Assembly: GCA_031282705.1 (NCBI GenBank)
Contig: JAITDF010000287.1
Coordinates: forward strand, 1-5,930
Origin: Opitutaceae bacterium
GTDB lineage: Bacteria > Verrucomicrobiota > Verrucomicrobiia > Opitutales > Opitutaceae
Length of the DNA stretch: 5,930 nt
Reading direction: 5' to 3'
Shown: positions 1 through 5,874 of the stretch, in pieces
Numbering within the stretch: the first letter of the stretch is position 1
How the letters are laid out: the number at the start of each line of letters is the position of its first letter
Notes under the pieces: generated by a model
What the model was told of the DNA's origin: nothing
The model's database searches: none
What the model saw: only the letters and a program-made list of their open reading frames with translations
Program-made: the position numbers and the translations under genes

Positions 1-10
1 CGCTCGGGCT

Positions 11-52
11 TGGTTTCCCCGCGGCCTCCATCGGGCCCGCGAAACAAAACCA
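11..52 (-). promoter_or_regulatory. Possible expression-platform hairpin after the TPP aptamer
   Basis: Directly downstream of the TPP aptamer, 11-16 (TGGTTT) is complementary to 47-52, and 20-24 is complementary to 37-41. This gives a two-part stem with an internal loop. The apical loop on the minus strand contains GGAGG (29-25), a possible ribosome binding site, and an ATG (31-29) that would read MEAAGKPSPS. No U-tract follows the stem within the window, so a terminator is not evident. The structure could sequester a ribosome binding site, but no convincing start codon follows GGAGG at the usual distance before the window ends. The real start of the regulated gene is probably to the left of base 1. 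This is a weak inference from base pairing only. Confidence 0.25.
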
Positions 53-55
53 GCC

Positions 56-140
56 GTGACGATTCCTTCGCCGGTATTGGCCGGATCAGGTTCGACGGGT
101 TTGATCTCAGCCCCCCGAAAGCGGGGGCACCCCGTGTCAC
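56..140 (-). ncRNA. TPP (THI-box) riboswitch aptamer
   Basis: The minus strand carries the conserved thiamine pyrophosphate aptamer. The hallmark stretches are GGGGTGCC, GCTGAGATCAAACCCGT, GAACCTGATCCGG and CCAATACCGGCGAAGGAA. The secondary structure fits: closing stem P1 pairs GTGAC (140-136) with GTCAC (60-56); P2 pairs ACGGG with CCCGT; P3 is a CCCCC...GGGGG hairpin with a short loop; the P4/P5 arm contains the CCTGATCCGG...CCGGCGAAGGA segment. The CTGAGA and GCGAAGG segments are the ones known to bind the pyrimidine and pyrophosphate parts of TPP. Such elements switch off thiamine biosynthesis or transport genes when TPP is plentiful. The controlled gene must lie left of the window on the minus strand; thiC is a common target, but no coding sequence is visible to confirm it. 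Confidence 0.95.
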
Positions 141-151
141 AAGACGGGGAA

Positions 152-180
152 AACCATCGCCGCCCGCGGCGCGGAGTCAA
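152..180 (-). promoter_or_regulatory. Candidate promoter for the riboswitch transcript
   Basis: On the minus strand a TTGACT box (180-175, five of six matches to the sigma-70 -35 consensus) is followed after 17 nt by ATGGTT (157-152), or after 16 nt by GATGGT. The -10 element is poor. The position is good, because initiation around 145-146 would begin just before the aptamer's first stem at 140. The -35 box and the spacing support it; the -10 box does not. Confidence 0.3.
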
Positions 181-257
181 GCGCGGGGTTCCGCACGGCG
201 CTTTTTTGCCGCCCGCATCTTTCGCGGAAACCCTCCCGTCAAACCCGGTCAACTTGC

Positions 258-418
258 AACTGATGTTACGCAGCCAAAGGCATTCAGGGCTTCGCAAAGG
301 CGCGGCAGCGCCGGGTTGCGTGGCACGGGCGACTCGCCCGTGTTTCGCGGTGTCACCTCCCGAAAACATGGGCGGGGACGCCCATGCCACGCAACCCGCA
401 CGCCGCGTAACATCAGTT
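258..418. repeat. Palindromic intergenic element 1 (161 bp) with 14-bp terminal inverted repeats
   Basis: AACTGATGTTACGC at 258-271 is repeated as its exact reverse complement at 405-418. The same terminus, with small changes, bounds a second element at 1458-1612, and I saw it nowhere else in the window. Inside, 313-325 (GGGTTGCGTGGCA) pairs perfectly with 385-397 and encloses two further hairpins. The element has no open reading frame I would defend. It fills the space between the tRNA-Leu 3' end (11 bp away) and the promoter region of the thiamine riboswitch. I saw no target-site duplication at its edges. It may be a non-autonomous mobile repeat, a REP-like structure, or a terminator or processing element; the sequence alone does not decide. 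Confidence 0.7.
313..397. repeat. Clover-like nested hairpin core of element 1
   Basis: A 13-bp perfect outer stem (313-325 with 385-397) encloses two strong 8-bp hairpins. The first is CACGGGCG/CGCCCGTG (324-331 with 335-342, 3-nt loop). The second is CATGGGCG/CGCCCATG (367-374 with 379-386, 4-nt loop). Between them TTTCG (343-347) can pair with CGAAA (361-365). The hairpin bases partly overlap the outer stem, so the forms compete or stack. The two hairpins are near-copies of each other, differing mainly at the third base (CAC versus CAT), as in paired REP sequences. The structure is seen directly; the REP-like reading is inference. Confidence 0.65.
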
Positions 419-429
419 CATAATTAACA

Positions 430-517
430 TGGTGCCCGGAGTGGGGATCGAACCCACACTCCTTTAAGGGGAACCGGATTTTGAGTCCGGCGCGTCTGCC
501 AATTCCGCCATCCGGGC
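430..517 (-). tRNA. tRNA-Leu, anticodon CAA
   Basis: The minus strand folds as a class II tRNA. The acceptor stem is GCCCGGA (517-511) with TCCGGGC (440-434), followed by discriminator A (433) and an encoded CCA (432-430). The D arm contains GCGGAATTGGCAGACGC. The anticodon stem CCGGA/TCCGG (490-486 and 478-474) encloses the loop CTCAAAA, giving anticodon CAA at 483-481, which reads UUG leucine codons. A 16-nt variable region (473-458) follows, and then the T arm GTGGG-TTCGATC-CCCAC (457-441). The long variable arm and the GCCCGGATGGCGGAATTGGCAGACGC start are typical of bacterial tRNA-Leu. The gene stands alone, with its own likely promoter upstream and palindromic element 1 starting 11 bp after the CCA. 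Confidence 0.97.
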
Positions 518-537
518 ATGAATGCGAGGGGGGCGAG

Positions 538-565
538 ACTAGAAACCCGCGTCCCGGCATGTAAA
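538..565 (-). promoter_or_regulatory. Candidate promoter of tRNA-Leu
   Basis: On the minus strand TTTACA (565-560, five of six matches to the -35 consensus) is followed after 16 nt by TCTAGT (543-538, four of six matches to the -10 consensus) and then by a GC-rich discriminator. Transcription would begin near 531, about 14 nt before the mature tRNA 5' end at 517, a sensible leader for processing. A better -35 box (TTGACA, minus strand, near 604-599) has no credible -10 partner at the right spacing. Confidence 0.4.
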
Positions 566-770
566 TCGCAAATTTCGCCCAAGATTCGCCCAGGGCGTGT
601 CAACACCTCTTCCACGGGGAGGGGGGGGCGATTCAAGCATGCGGCGCGGCGGGTTTCGCAGGCGAAGCCCCATGCAGGCGAGGCCGCCGCTCCGGCGGAC
701 GTCCGTCCGCGCCTTCGCGTCCTCCCCGGAGGCCCGGCGCGCCCTCCGATGTTTCCCGAAAAAAATCCGC
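566..770. other. Non-coding spacer between the LolA-like gene and the tRNA promoter
   Basis: I see no gene here. It is very GC-rich and contains several local inverted repeats: 727-732 with 743-748 (CGGAGG/CCTCCG), 695-700 with 705-710 (GCGGAC/GTCCGC), and a run of eight G at 621-628. The 727-748 hairpin lies 23 bp past the LolA-like stop codon and might serve as a terminator for it. It has no following U-tract; the T-run on that strand (about 766-760) precedes the stem. These are therefore weak terminator candidates. Confidence 0.3.
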
Positions 771-1430
771 TTACCGGAAAAACCTCCGCGCCTCCTCGTC
801 CGAAAACGTCACGCCCGTGCCGGCGGTTTTGATGATGACCACGATGCGCTGCTTCGCCGAGTGGCGGAACTCCAGCCGCCGCACCGCCGTGCCGATGCCG
901 GTGACGGCCAGGCTGCCCAGCGCGCGCGCCAGCTCGCGGTCGCGCGGCACAAAATCCAGGCGCCAGTCGTTCCCGTCGCGCGCCGCGTGCAGATAAAAAC
1001 GCTCCCGCAGTTTTTCCAGGTCGAACTGCATCACCGGCAGCAACGCCGCCGGCAGTCCCGCCGCCGCCCCGGCTTTGAGCTCGCGCGTCCGTCCCCTGGC
1101 GTCGCGCATCAGCAGGCCCGCGTCGTCCACCACGAGCAACTGCTCCTCGGGCTCCGTGTAATGCAGGCTCAGTCCGCGGCCCGGCAGCAGGCGCATCTCG
1201 CCTTGAAGCACGGCCGGCGTCTTGCGCATGGCAAACCAGCGTTCCTCGGTGAAGGTGGACCGCATCGCCCCCTGCGCCGCGAGCGCGGAAAACAACCAGC
1301 GCCACCCGCCGTCGTTGCGGCCCGGCTCGATGAGCGGCCCCGGCTCCGCGGGCGGCGCGGCGCGCAACGCCGGCACCGGGGCGACGGCAAACAGCAGGGC
1401 GGCGGACAGCAGAATGTTTTTCCGGGTCAT
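771..1430 (-). CDS. LolA-like outer-membrane lipoprotein carrier family protein
   Basis: A 219-residue protein with an N-terminal signal peptide (charged MTRK, hydrophobic 6-20, likely cleavage near ALRA-A at 24) and a mature part resembling the LolA/LolB fold. LolA proteins are periplasmic half-barrels that carry lipoproteins from the inner to the outer membrane. Family-like features are the FTEER segment at 60-64 (the F-x-Q-x position), LQGEMRLLPGRGLSLHYTEP at 75-94 (the 'sG.f.l.rP..l.w.y..P' pattern), LLVVDDAGLLMRD at 98-110 (the '.v.dG..lw.yd' pattern) and the C-terminal GTGVTFSDEEA. The length is typical. I used the ATG at 1430 because the signal peptide begins there; no Shine-Dalgarno sequence precedes it. 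Repeat element 2 ends 27 bp upstream. No LolB, LolCDE or lipid-export gene is in the window, so it may be a divergent LolA-related protein rather than the housekeeping LolA; I give no gene symbol for that reason. Confidence 0.8.
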   Translation of the reverse strand: MTRKNILLSAALLFAVAPVPALRAAPPAEPGPLIEPGRNDGGWRWLFSALAAQGAMRSTFTEERWFAMRKTPAVLQGEMRLLPGRGLSLHYTEPEEQLLVVDDAGLLMRDARGRTRELKAGAAAGLPAALLPVMQFDLEKLRERFYLHAARDGNDWRLDFVPRDRELARALGSLAVTGIGTAVRRLEFRHSAKQRIVVIIKTAGTGVTFSDEEARRFFR

Positions 1431-1457
1431 GGGAAATCTTGGGAAGGTTTTTTAGTG

Positions 1458-1612
1458 AACTGATGTTGCGCGGAAGCCTCCGTTCCTCGTTCCTCGTCCA
1501 TCGTTCTTCTTTCGTCAGGTGTGGGCCGGGGGAAAGAGGAAAGAGAAAAAAGAACGATGAACGATGGACGAGGAACGAGGAACGAAAACGGACGCCTTCG
1601 CGTAACATCAGT
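1458..1612. repeat. Palindromic intergenic element 2 (155 bp), long hairpin with heptad arms
   Basis: The left end AACTGATGTTGCGC (1458-1471) and the right end GCGTAACATCAGT (1600-1612) form the same terminal inverted repeat as element 1, with one mismatch. The interior is different: 1481-1506 is a perfect 26-bp inverted repeat of 1559-1584. Both arms are built of 7-bp units. The left arm (1482-1509) reads GTTCCTC, GTTCCTC, GTCCATC, GTTCTTC. The right arm read on the minus strand (1583-1549) has GTTCCTC, GTTCCTC, GTCCATC, GTTCATC, GTTCTTT, so it carries one extra unit. The loop (1507-1558) is purine-rich on the plus strand. It lies between the phosphatase remnant and the LolA-like gene and would form a very stable hairpin in any transcript crossing it. 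Confidence 0.75.
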
Positions 1613-1837
1613 CATTAAACAGAAGGAAACGAAGGGAACGAAGATAAAAAAACGAGGAGGGTCTTGGTTGATGAAGGGGTTTTTGCTGGGAGTTTAAGTT
1701 TAAGGGTGCCTTGAAAAATCCGGTTTAACCGGCGGCCTTTTGCGAAGCCCCGGCAGGACACGGACGGATTGCGGGGCGCGGCCGGGGTGAGACTTCGTGG
1801 AACGGGCGGGGCTTTGGCCCGCCGCGGAGGGGGGCGT
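1613..1837. other. Non-coding stretch between element 2 and the phosphatase remnant
   Basis: Together with element 2 this makes a gene-free interval from 1431 to 1837. On the plus strand 1622-1648 holds three imperfect 9-bp purine-rich units (GAAGGAAAC, GAAGGGAAC, GAAGATAAA). A small inverted repeat, CCGGTT-T-AACCGG, lies at 1720-1732. The open frame that continues the upstream gene through 1838-1725 is out-of-frame reading with arginine- and proline-rich low-complexity content, and I do not consider it coding. No convincing promoter for the LolA-like gene was found here on the minus strand. Confidence 0.5.
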
Positions 1838-2999
1838 TCAGCTCACATATTTCTGGACGATGGGGATGCGGCGGCCGATGCCGAAGGCGAGGGGGGGGAT
1901 TTTCAGGCCGGGGGCGGCGGTGGCGTCCGCCTCGATGCGGGCCGGATGCGGCCACGCGCCGGTCACCTCGTCCTCGCCGGTGCGTTTGTGCGTGGCAAAC
2001 ACGCGGCGCCGCAGCACGACGCCGTCCCTGCCGATGCGGATGAGGTTTTCCTTCCCGCCGGAATGTTTTCGGTTGCGTCCAGCCGCCGGGCGAGCCGTCG
2101 CCGACGGCATAGGCGCAGGTCCCGCCGGGCTTGAGGCCGCGCAACTCGACGGTGTGCAGGTGCACGACGGGGTCGTTGGCCACGTCGGGCGTGGAAAGGA
2201 CGGTGATGCCGGACTCCACGCGCGCGGCGGCGGCGGGGTCGAATGCGGCGGCGGCGGGCGCGAATGCCGCGCAGCCGCGCGTCACGCTGGCGGCGGTGCG
2301 CCAGCGGATGGTTTGCGTGGTGGCCGGCTCGCCCGTCCAGGTGAGCATGACTTGGTCGGGAAACGGCGAGGCCGGATGCTCCGTGAGACGGTAAACGCGA
2401 AACAGGCGCCCGGCCTGTTTGCGTGCGTTGAGTCCGCGGATGAGCGTGGCGCCCAGAAAACGGGACGGGACCTTTTCGGCGCGCCGTCCGGAATCGGCGT
2501 GGATGGGGCCGTTTTCCGCGACCTTTGCCAGAACCAGCTTTTCCGGAGCAGGATGGCTCACGCGCGGCACGGGGCGGCCGGGGCCGTCCGCCGTGATGAC
2601 AACCGAATAGACATCGGGCTCCGCCGAGAGCGACGGCACGCCGAGGCCGACACGCCCGGCCTCGAAGCGGCGCGACCAGGTTTCGTAACCGCCGCCGCCG
2701 ATCATCCAGCCGCCGGTCTCGTCGCGCTTGAAGCCTCGCGACTCCAGCCAGAACGGATCGCCTTTTTTCACCGCCGGAATGACAACATGCACCCATGCCG
2801 GCGCGGACAACTCGAAGCGCACGAAACCCGTCCCGAGCGCATCCAGTTCGCCGGGCGAAAGCCGGGCCATGACCTCCCCGGGCGAAAGCCGGGCATACCG
2901 TTCCGCGCCGCATTCGGCGGTCAGGCGCGAGCGGATCGCGGCGACGGCTCCGTCGAAGCCGGCGGACGCGCGGGCGTCCGCCGCGAACATGCCGGACAC
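1838..2999 (-). pseudogene. Damaged secreted metallophosphoesterase-like gene, catalytic core missing
   Basis: The first part (2999 to about 2054, about 316 codons from a GTG; next in-frame ATG at 2990) encodes an N-terminal beta-rich domain (about 15-150, with WVHVVIPAVKKGDPFWLE and GGWMIGGGGYETWSRRFEAG). It then encodes a fibronectin-like domain of the kind found before purple acid phosphatases (about 210-314: QVMLTWTGEPATTQTIRWRT, VVHLHTVELRGLKPG, YAVGDGSPGGWTQPKTFR). Sensible protein then moves to the next frame near 2053: KENLIRIGRDGVVLRRRVFA and onward to IVQKYVS and a TGA at 1840-1838, which resembles the C-terminal tail of such enzymes. The phosphoesterase motifs expected between them (GD, GNH, GHxH types) are absent in all frames. 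I infer an internal deletion that also shifted the frame. No signal peptide is visible at the N-terminus, so the 5' end may be damaged too. It follows the receptor by 49 bp. A single-base error joining two halves of a shorter, non-catalytic protein (about 387 residues) is the alternative. Confidence 0.65.
2851..2904 (-). repeat. 27-bp in-frame tandem duplication in the phosphatase remnant
   Basis: CCGGGCGAAAGCCGGGC occurs at 2851-2867 and again at 2878-2894, a 27-bp (nine-codon) period, with partial similarity in the remaining ten bases. In the protein it produces YARLSPGEVMARLSPGEL, where ARLSPGE is repeated. It keeps the frame and looks like a local slippage duplication. Confidence 0.6.
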
Positions 3000-3000
3000 A

Positions 3001-3020
3001 GGGAGCCCCGGCGGGGCTTC
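3001..3020 (-). terminator. Hairpin between receptor and phosphatase remnant
   Basis: GGAGCCCC and GGGGCTTCC around a short GC loop form a compact stem with one bulged base, 28 bp after the receptor stop codon. No T-run follows on the minus strand, so this is not a standard intrinsic terminator. It could attenuate read-through, protect the receptor mRNA 3' end, or have no role. Confidence 0.25.
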
Positions 3021-3048
3021 CGCATTTGTCAGCAGGCGGCGGGCGCGC

Positions 3049-5874
3049 TCACAGATTGATCTTCACGCCGAGGATCGCCGTCCATGAGCGGTATTCGTTT
3101 TTCTCGACATAGGCCGCGCTCTTTTCAACAAGCGCGCGCGGATTTTTCCCCAACAGGTTGTTCATCTGCGCAAACAGCCTGACATTCCGGGTGAGCGCGT
3201 ATTCGGCGGTCATCTCCAACCGTGCGCCGGGCTTGTCGTAAACACCGAGGTTGATGGTCTCGGCGCCGTTTACATGGGTGACTTTGCCGATGCCCCGGCT
3301 TTTGAAATAGGCCACGGCCGCCGGGCTGGTGTAGGAATACTGCTCGTCGAGCACGAGTCCGTCGTCACGCAAGGCGAGGCGGGCGATGAATTTTTTGGAT
3401 TCGTAATCAAGCGAGACGCGGATGAGGCGGCCGGCCTGTCCGGGCACGCGGTCGAGGCCGGTTTGCGCCTCGTTCACATTGAAGTTGAGCGCGGTGAAAT
3501 TGGCCCCGAAGGAGAATCCCCGGCCGATGGGTTTCTGAAAATTGAACTCGACGCCATACACGCCGGCGGAGTCGCCGTTATTATATGAATTGACGGCAAC
3601 GGATGTCGCGCCGATGCCCTGATATTCCGGGAACAGCGACATGTCGTTGTATATGGCGGTGCGCTCATACACCCAGTTGTCGATTTGTTTATAAAAGCCG
3701 GCGATGGAGGCCATGCCGCCGCCCTTGAAATAATATTCAATGCTCAGGTCCACGTTGGTGGACCGGGCCGGCTTGAGGTCCGCATTGCCCCGCATGACAT
3801 CGACGCGGGTTGCGTCGTCCGAATTCTTTGTCGCGTAGGTGGAGGGGTTGATGTCCTCGAAGGACGGACGGGAGAGGGTGCGTCCCACGGAAAGCCTCGC
3901 GAGCATGTTGTCCGCAAGATTGCAGGTGAAATGGATGCTGGGATAAAAATCATCATAACGGTGCTTCGTGGTGACGGGGGTGATTTCCAGCGGGCCGGCC
4001 ACGTCGGCATGATAACCGCTGTAACGTCCGTCGGTCTGCTCCCAGCGCACGCCGCCAAGCACGGAAAAAGGGCCGATCTTATAGGAGGCCTGCGCATACA
4101 AGGCCAGGATTTCCTCCCGCGCGCCGATGTCTTTCACCGTGCTGTCGCGCACCGTGTCGCCGGGGGGATTGGCGCCGTAAAGGACACTGTCTATGAATTC
4201 GCGCGGGGATTGGGGGTTCTGCGCGTGCAGGCTTGAATAAGCCGGAAACAGCCCGAGATTCGCATGGCCGTCGAGGAAGCCGTCCACGGTTGTGTAGGCA
4301 ACCCCGTCCGGGGAATAGGCAAAGGTTCCCGCCGCCGTGTAGTCGCGGGCGTTGTCCTTGTTTTGGATGCGGTATTTGGCGCCCGCCTTGATGGTCGTGC
4401 GCTCGTTGAGCATTTTTTTGTAATTAATCGCGTAGGCGGTGATTTCGTCCGTGGCGGCGATGGTTTCGGCGCGGCGTCCGTCGGGCTTGAACTCGCCGTC
4501 CCCGCCGCCGGTCCGGTAAATCGCGGGGTCGTTGAAGTCGGGCGCGACCGTGGAGGCGCCGGACGCGCCCAGGCCGTAGTGGGCGTCGCCGGGGGCGATG
4601 AGCGCGATGTCCGGGGCATGGGCGTCGCGGTAGTTTACGCGCATCTGGATGTTGTCGGTGAGGAAATTATACATGTCGGCCTGGAGGTTTCGTTTCGAGC
4701 GGCCGTGGCTTGCGGAATAATCAAGCGTGGAGCCGGCCCAGCGGTGCGCGCCTTCGAGCTGGAGGCGGAGGTTTTTTTCCGTCTCGTCCTGGTCCATGAT
4801 GCGGCGCTGGATGCGTTGTTCGTTGGCAAAATAAAAGGTGCCGTCGGTGTCGTCGTGAAAGACGTAGTCCTTCTTTGTTGACTTCTGGCCCTCCGGCTCG
4901 TCGTCCGCCGAGCAATCAAAGCGCCAGAGGTTGCGGAGCTGGGGGCGCCGCTCCTTGAACTGTGTGTGGAAGGCGCGGAGGCTGAGGCGCCAGTCGGGGC
5001 GGGCCTGCCAGTCGAGGTTGAGATTCATGCCCGTGGTCCGGTTTTTCTGGCGGGTGCGGCGGTAGTCAACGCGTCCCGGCGAGAAATAGCGCCCGGCGTT
5101 GTCGCCTTCCTCGATGGTGGGCAGACCGGTGTCGTTGGTCGCGAGTTGCAGGCTGCCGAGATAGTCGTCCGGGCTCACCCGCACTTCGTCGCGGAGGCGG
5201 TCGCTTGCGGAGTGGCTGACGGAGGCGAAGATGCCGAGGTTTTTGGCGAGGCGGTCGCTGTAGCTGACCGAGGCGCGCCACTGGTCGCCGCCGCCGTAGT
5301 CGTCGAAGCCGCAGGTCGCGCGCGCGGCGACGAGGCGACGCTTGAGGTCGAGGCCGGACTTGGTGCCGACGTTGACGATGCCGCCGATGGAGTCGGCTTC
5401 GCGCTCGGGCGTCGGGGCCTTCACCACCTCGATGGCGCCGATGAGCTCGGCGGGGATGTTGTCGATGGAGACGGCGCGGGTTTCGCCTTGGTTGGAGGGG
5501 AGGCGGTCGCCGTCAACCTGGAGGGAGTTGAAGCCGCCGCCGAGGCCGCGGATGGAGATGCCGTCGCCGCCGCTCTGGCCGGCGCCGGAGGTGTAAACGC
5601 CGGGGAGGCGTTCGACGACCGAGCCGATGTTGGAGTCAACGAACTGGCCAAGGCGGTCGGTCGAGAGGTAGTCGCCGATGGTTTCGGCGTGGCGTTTTTG
5701 TTCGATGGAGCGGTTGCGTTCGTCGGTGAGGGCGTTGACGACGAAGGGGGCCATCGTGACCACTTCGTCGTTGGCGGGCGGAGGCGCGGCGGTTTGCGCC
5801 GGCAGCGGGGAGGCGAGGGTTGCGGGAAGCAGCAGGAGCAGGGCGAGGGTCTGGTGGTGCATGGCTTGGATCAT
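3049..5874 (-). CDS. TonB-dependent outer-membrane receptor
   Basis: A 941-residue receptor of the TonB-dependent family, closest in style to the Xanthomonas/Caulobacter-type group (TIGR01782). It imports a scarce solute across the outer membrane using energy from TonB-ExbBD. A signal peptide (1-27, hydrophobic LALLLLLPATLAS, cut near PAQ-TA) is followed by a TonB-box-like DEVVTMAPFVV at 36-46. The plug spans about 60-175: SVVERLPGVYTSG, GDGISIRGLGGGFNSLQVDG (103-122) and IEVVKAPTPEREADSIGGIV (148-167). The barrel fills the rest, with the family landmarks VGRTLSRPSFEDINPS near 660 and GNADLKPARSTNVDLSIEYY near 693. It ends SWTAILGVKINL, with leucine rather than the usual terminal aromatic residue. 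Length and domain order look complete. The ATG at 5874 is used; ATG at 5862 is also possible. No Shine-Dalgarno is seen, and a C-rich leader precedes the start. The substrate cannot be read from sequence; the phosphatase-like neighbour hints at phosphorylated compounds. Confidence 0.97.
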   Translation of the reverse strand: MIQAMHHQTLALLLLLPATLASPLPAQTAAPPPANDEVVTMAPFVVNALTDERNRSIEQKRHAETIGDYLSTDRLGQFVDSNIGSVVERLPGVYTSGAGQSGGDGISIRGLGGGFNSLQVDGDRLPSNQGETRAVSIDNIPAELIGAIEVVKAPTPEREADSIGGIVNVGTKSGLDLKRRLVAARATCGFDDYGGGDQWRASVSYSDRLAKNLGIFASVSHSASDRLRDEVRVSPDDYLGSLQLATNDTGLPTIEEGDNAGRYFSPGRVDYRRTRQKNRTTGMNLNLDWQARPDWRLSLRAFHTQFKERRPQLRNLWRFDCSADDEPEGQKSTKKDYVFHDDTDGTFYFANEQRIQRRIMDQDETEKNLRLQLEGAHRWAGSTLDYSASHGRSKRNLQADMYNFLTDNIQMRVNYRDAHAPDIALIAPGDAHYGLGASGASTVAPDFNDPAIYRTGGGDGEFKPDGRRAETIAATDEITAYAINYKKMLNERTTIKAGAKYRIQNKDNARDYTAAGTFAYSPDGVAYTTVDGFLDGHANLGLFPAYSSLHAQNPQSPREFIDSVLYGANPPGDTVRDSTVKDIGAREEILALYAQASYKIGPFSVLGGVRWEQTDGRYSGYHADVAGPLEITPVTTKHRYDDFYPSIHFTCNLADNMLARLSVGRTLSRPSFEDINPSTYATKNSDDATRVDVMRGNADLKPARSTNVDLSIEYYFKGGGMASIAGFYKQIDNWVYERTAIYNDMSLFPEYQGIGATSVAVNSYNNGDSAGVYGVEFNFQKPIGRGFSFGANFTALNFNVNEAQTGLDRVPGQAGRLIRVSLDYESKKFIARLALRDDGLVLDEQYSYTSPAAVAYFKSRGIGKVTHVNGAETINLGVYDKPGARLEMTAEYALTRNVRLFAQMNNLLGKNPRALVEKSAAYVEKNEYRSWTAILGVKINL

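Noticed and set aside
179..207. Plus-strand intrinsic terminator (AAGCGC...GCGCTT followed by a T-run)
   Set aside because: The stem is only 6 bp and competes with an inner pairing, and no plus-strand gene exists upstream for it to terminate. It is probably coincidental, next to the riboswitch promoter.
258..418. Integron attC site, suggested by GTTACGC and GCGTAAC at the element ends
   Set aside because: attC requires RYYYAAC first and GTTRRRY last. Here the order is reversed, the core bases do not fit the consensus (C at an R position, G at a Y position), and no integrase or cassette array is present.
430..517. tRNA-Leu as a genomic-island attachment site
   Set aside because: No duplicate of the tRNA 3' end and no integrase gene is seen in the window.
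424..1608. Minus-strand open frame of 394 codons spanning the tRNA, the LolA-like gene and element 2
   Set aside because: It runs through the tRNA and the repeat hairpin and is low-complexity and arginine-rich. The frame at 771-1430 carries the signal peptide and LolA-like pattern instead.
1471..1648. CRISPR array, because of short repeated units
   Set aside because: The units are contiguous 7-bp and 9-bp repeats in inverted arms, with no spacers of regular length and no cas genes.
1891..1898. Phase-variable G8 tract in the 3' part of the phosphatase remnant
   Set aside because: The gene is already broken upstream, a second G8 run lies in non-coding DNA at 621-628, and such runs are expected in GC-rich sequence. 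There is no evidence of length variation from a single sequence.
1797..3059. Long plus-strand open frame of 420 codons
   Set aside because: It is antisense to the phosphatase remnant. The product is arginine-, glycine- and alanine-rich without domain features, as expected for a GC-rich shadow frame, while the minus-strand product shows recognisable domains.
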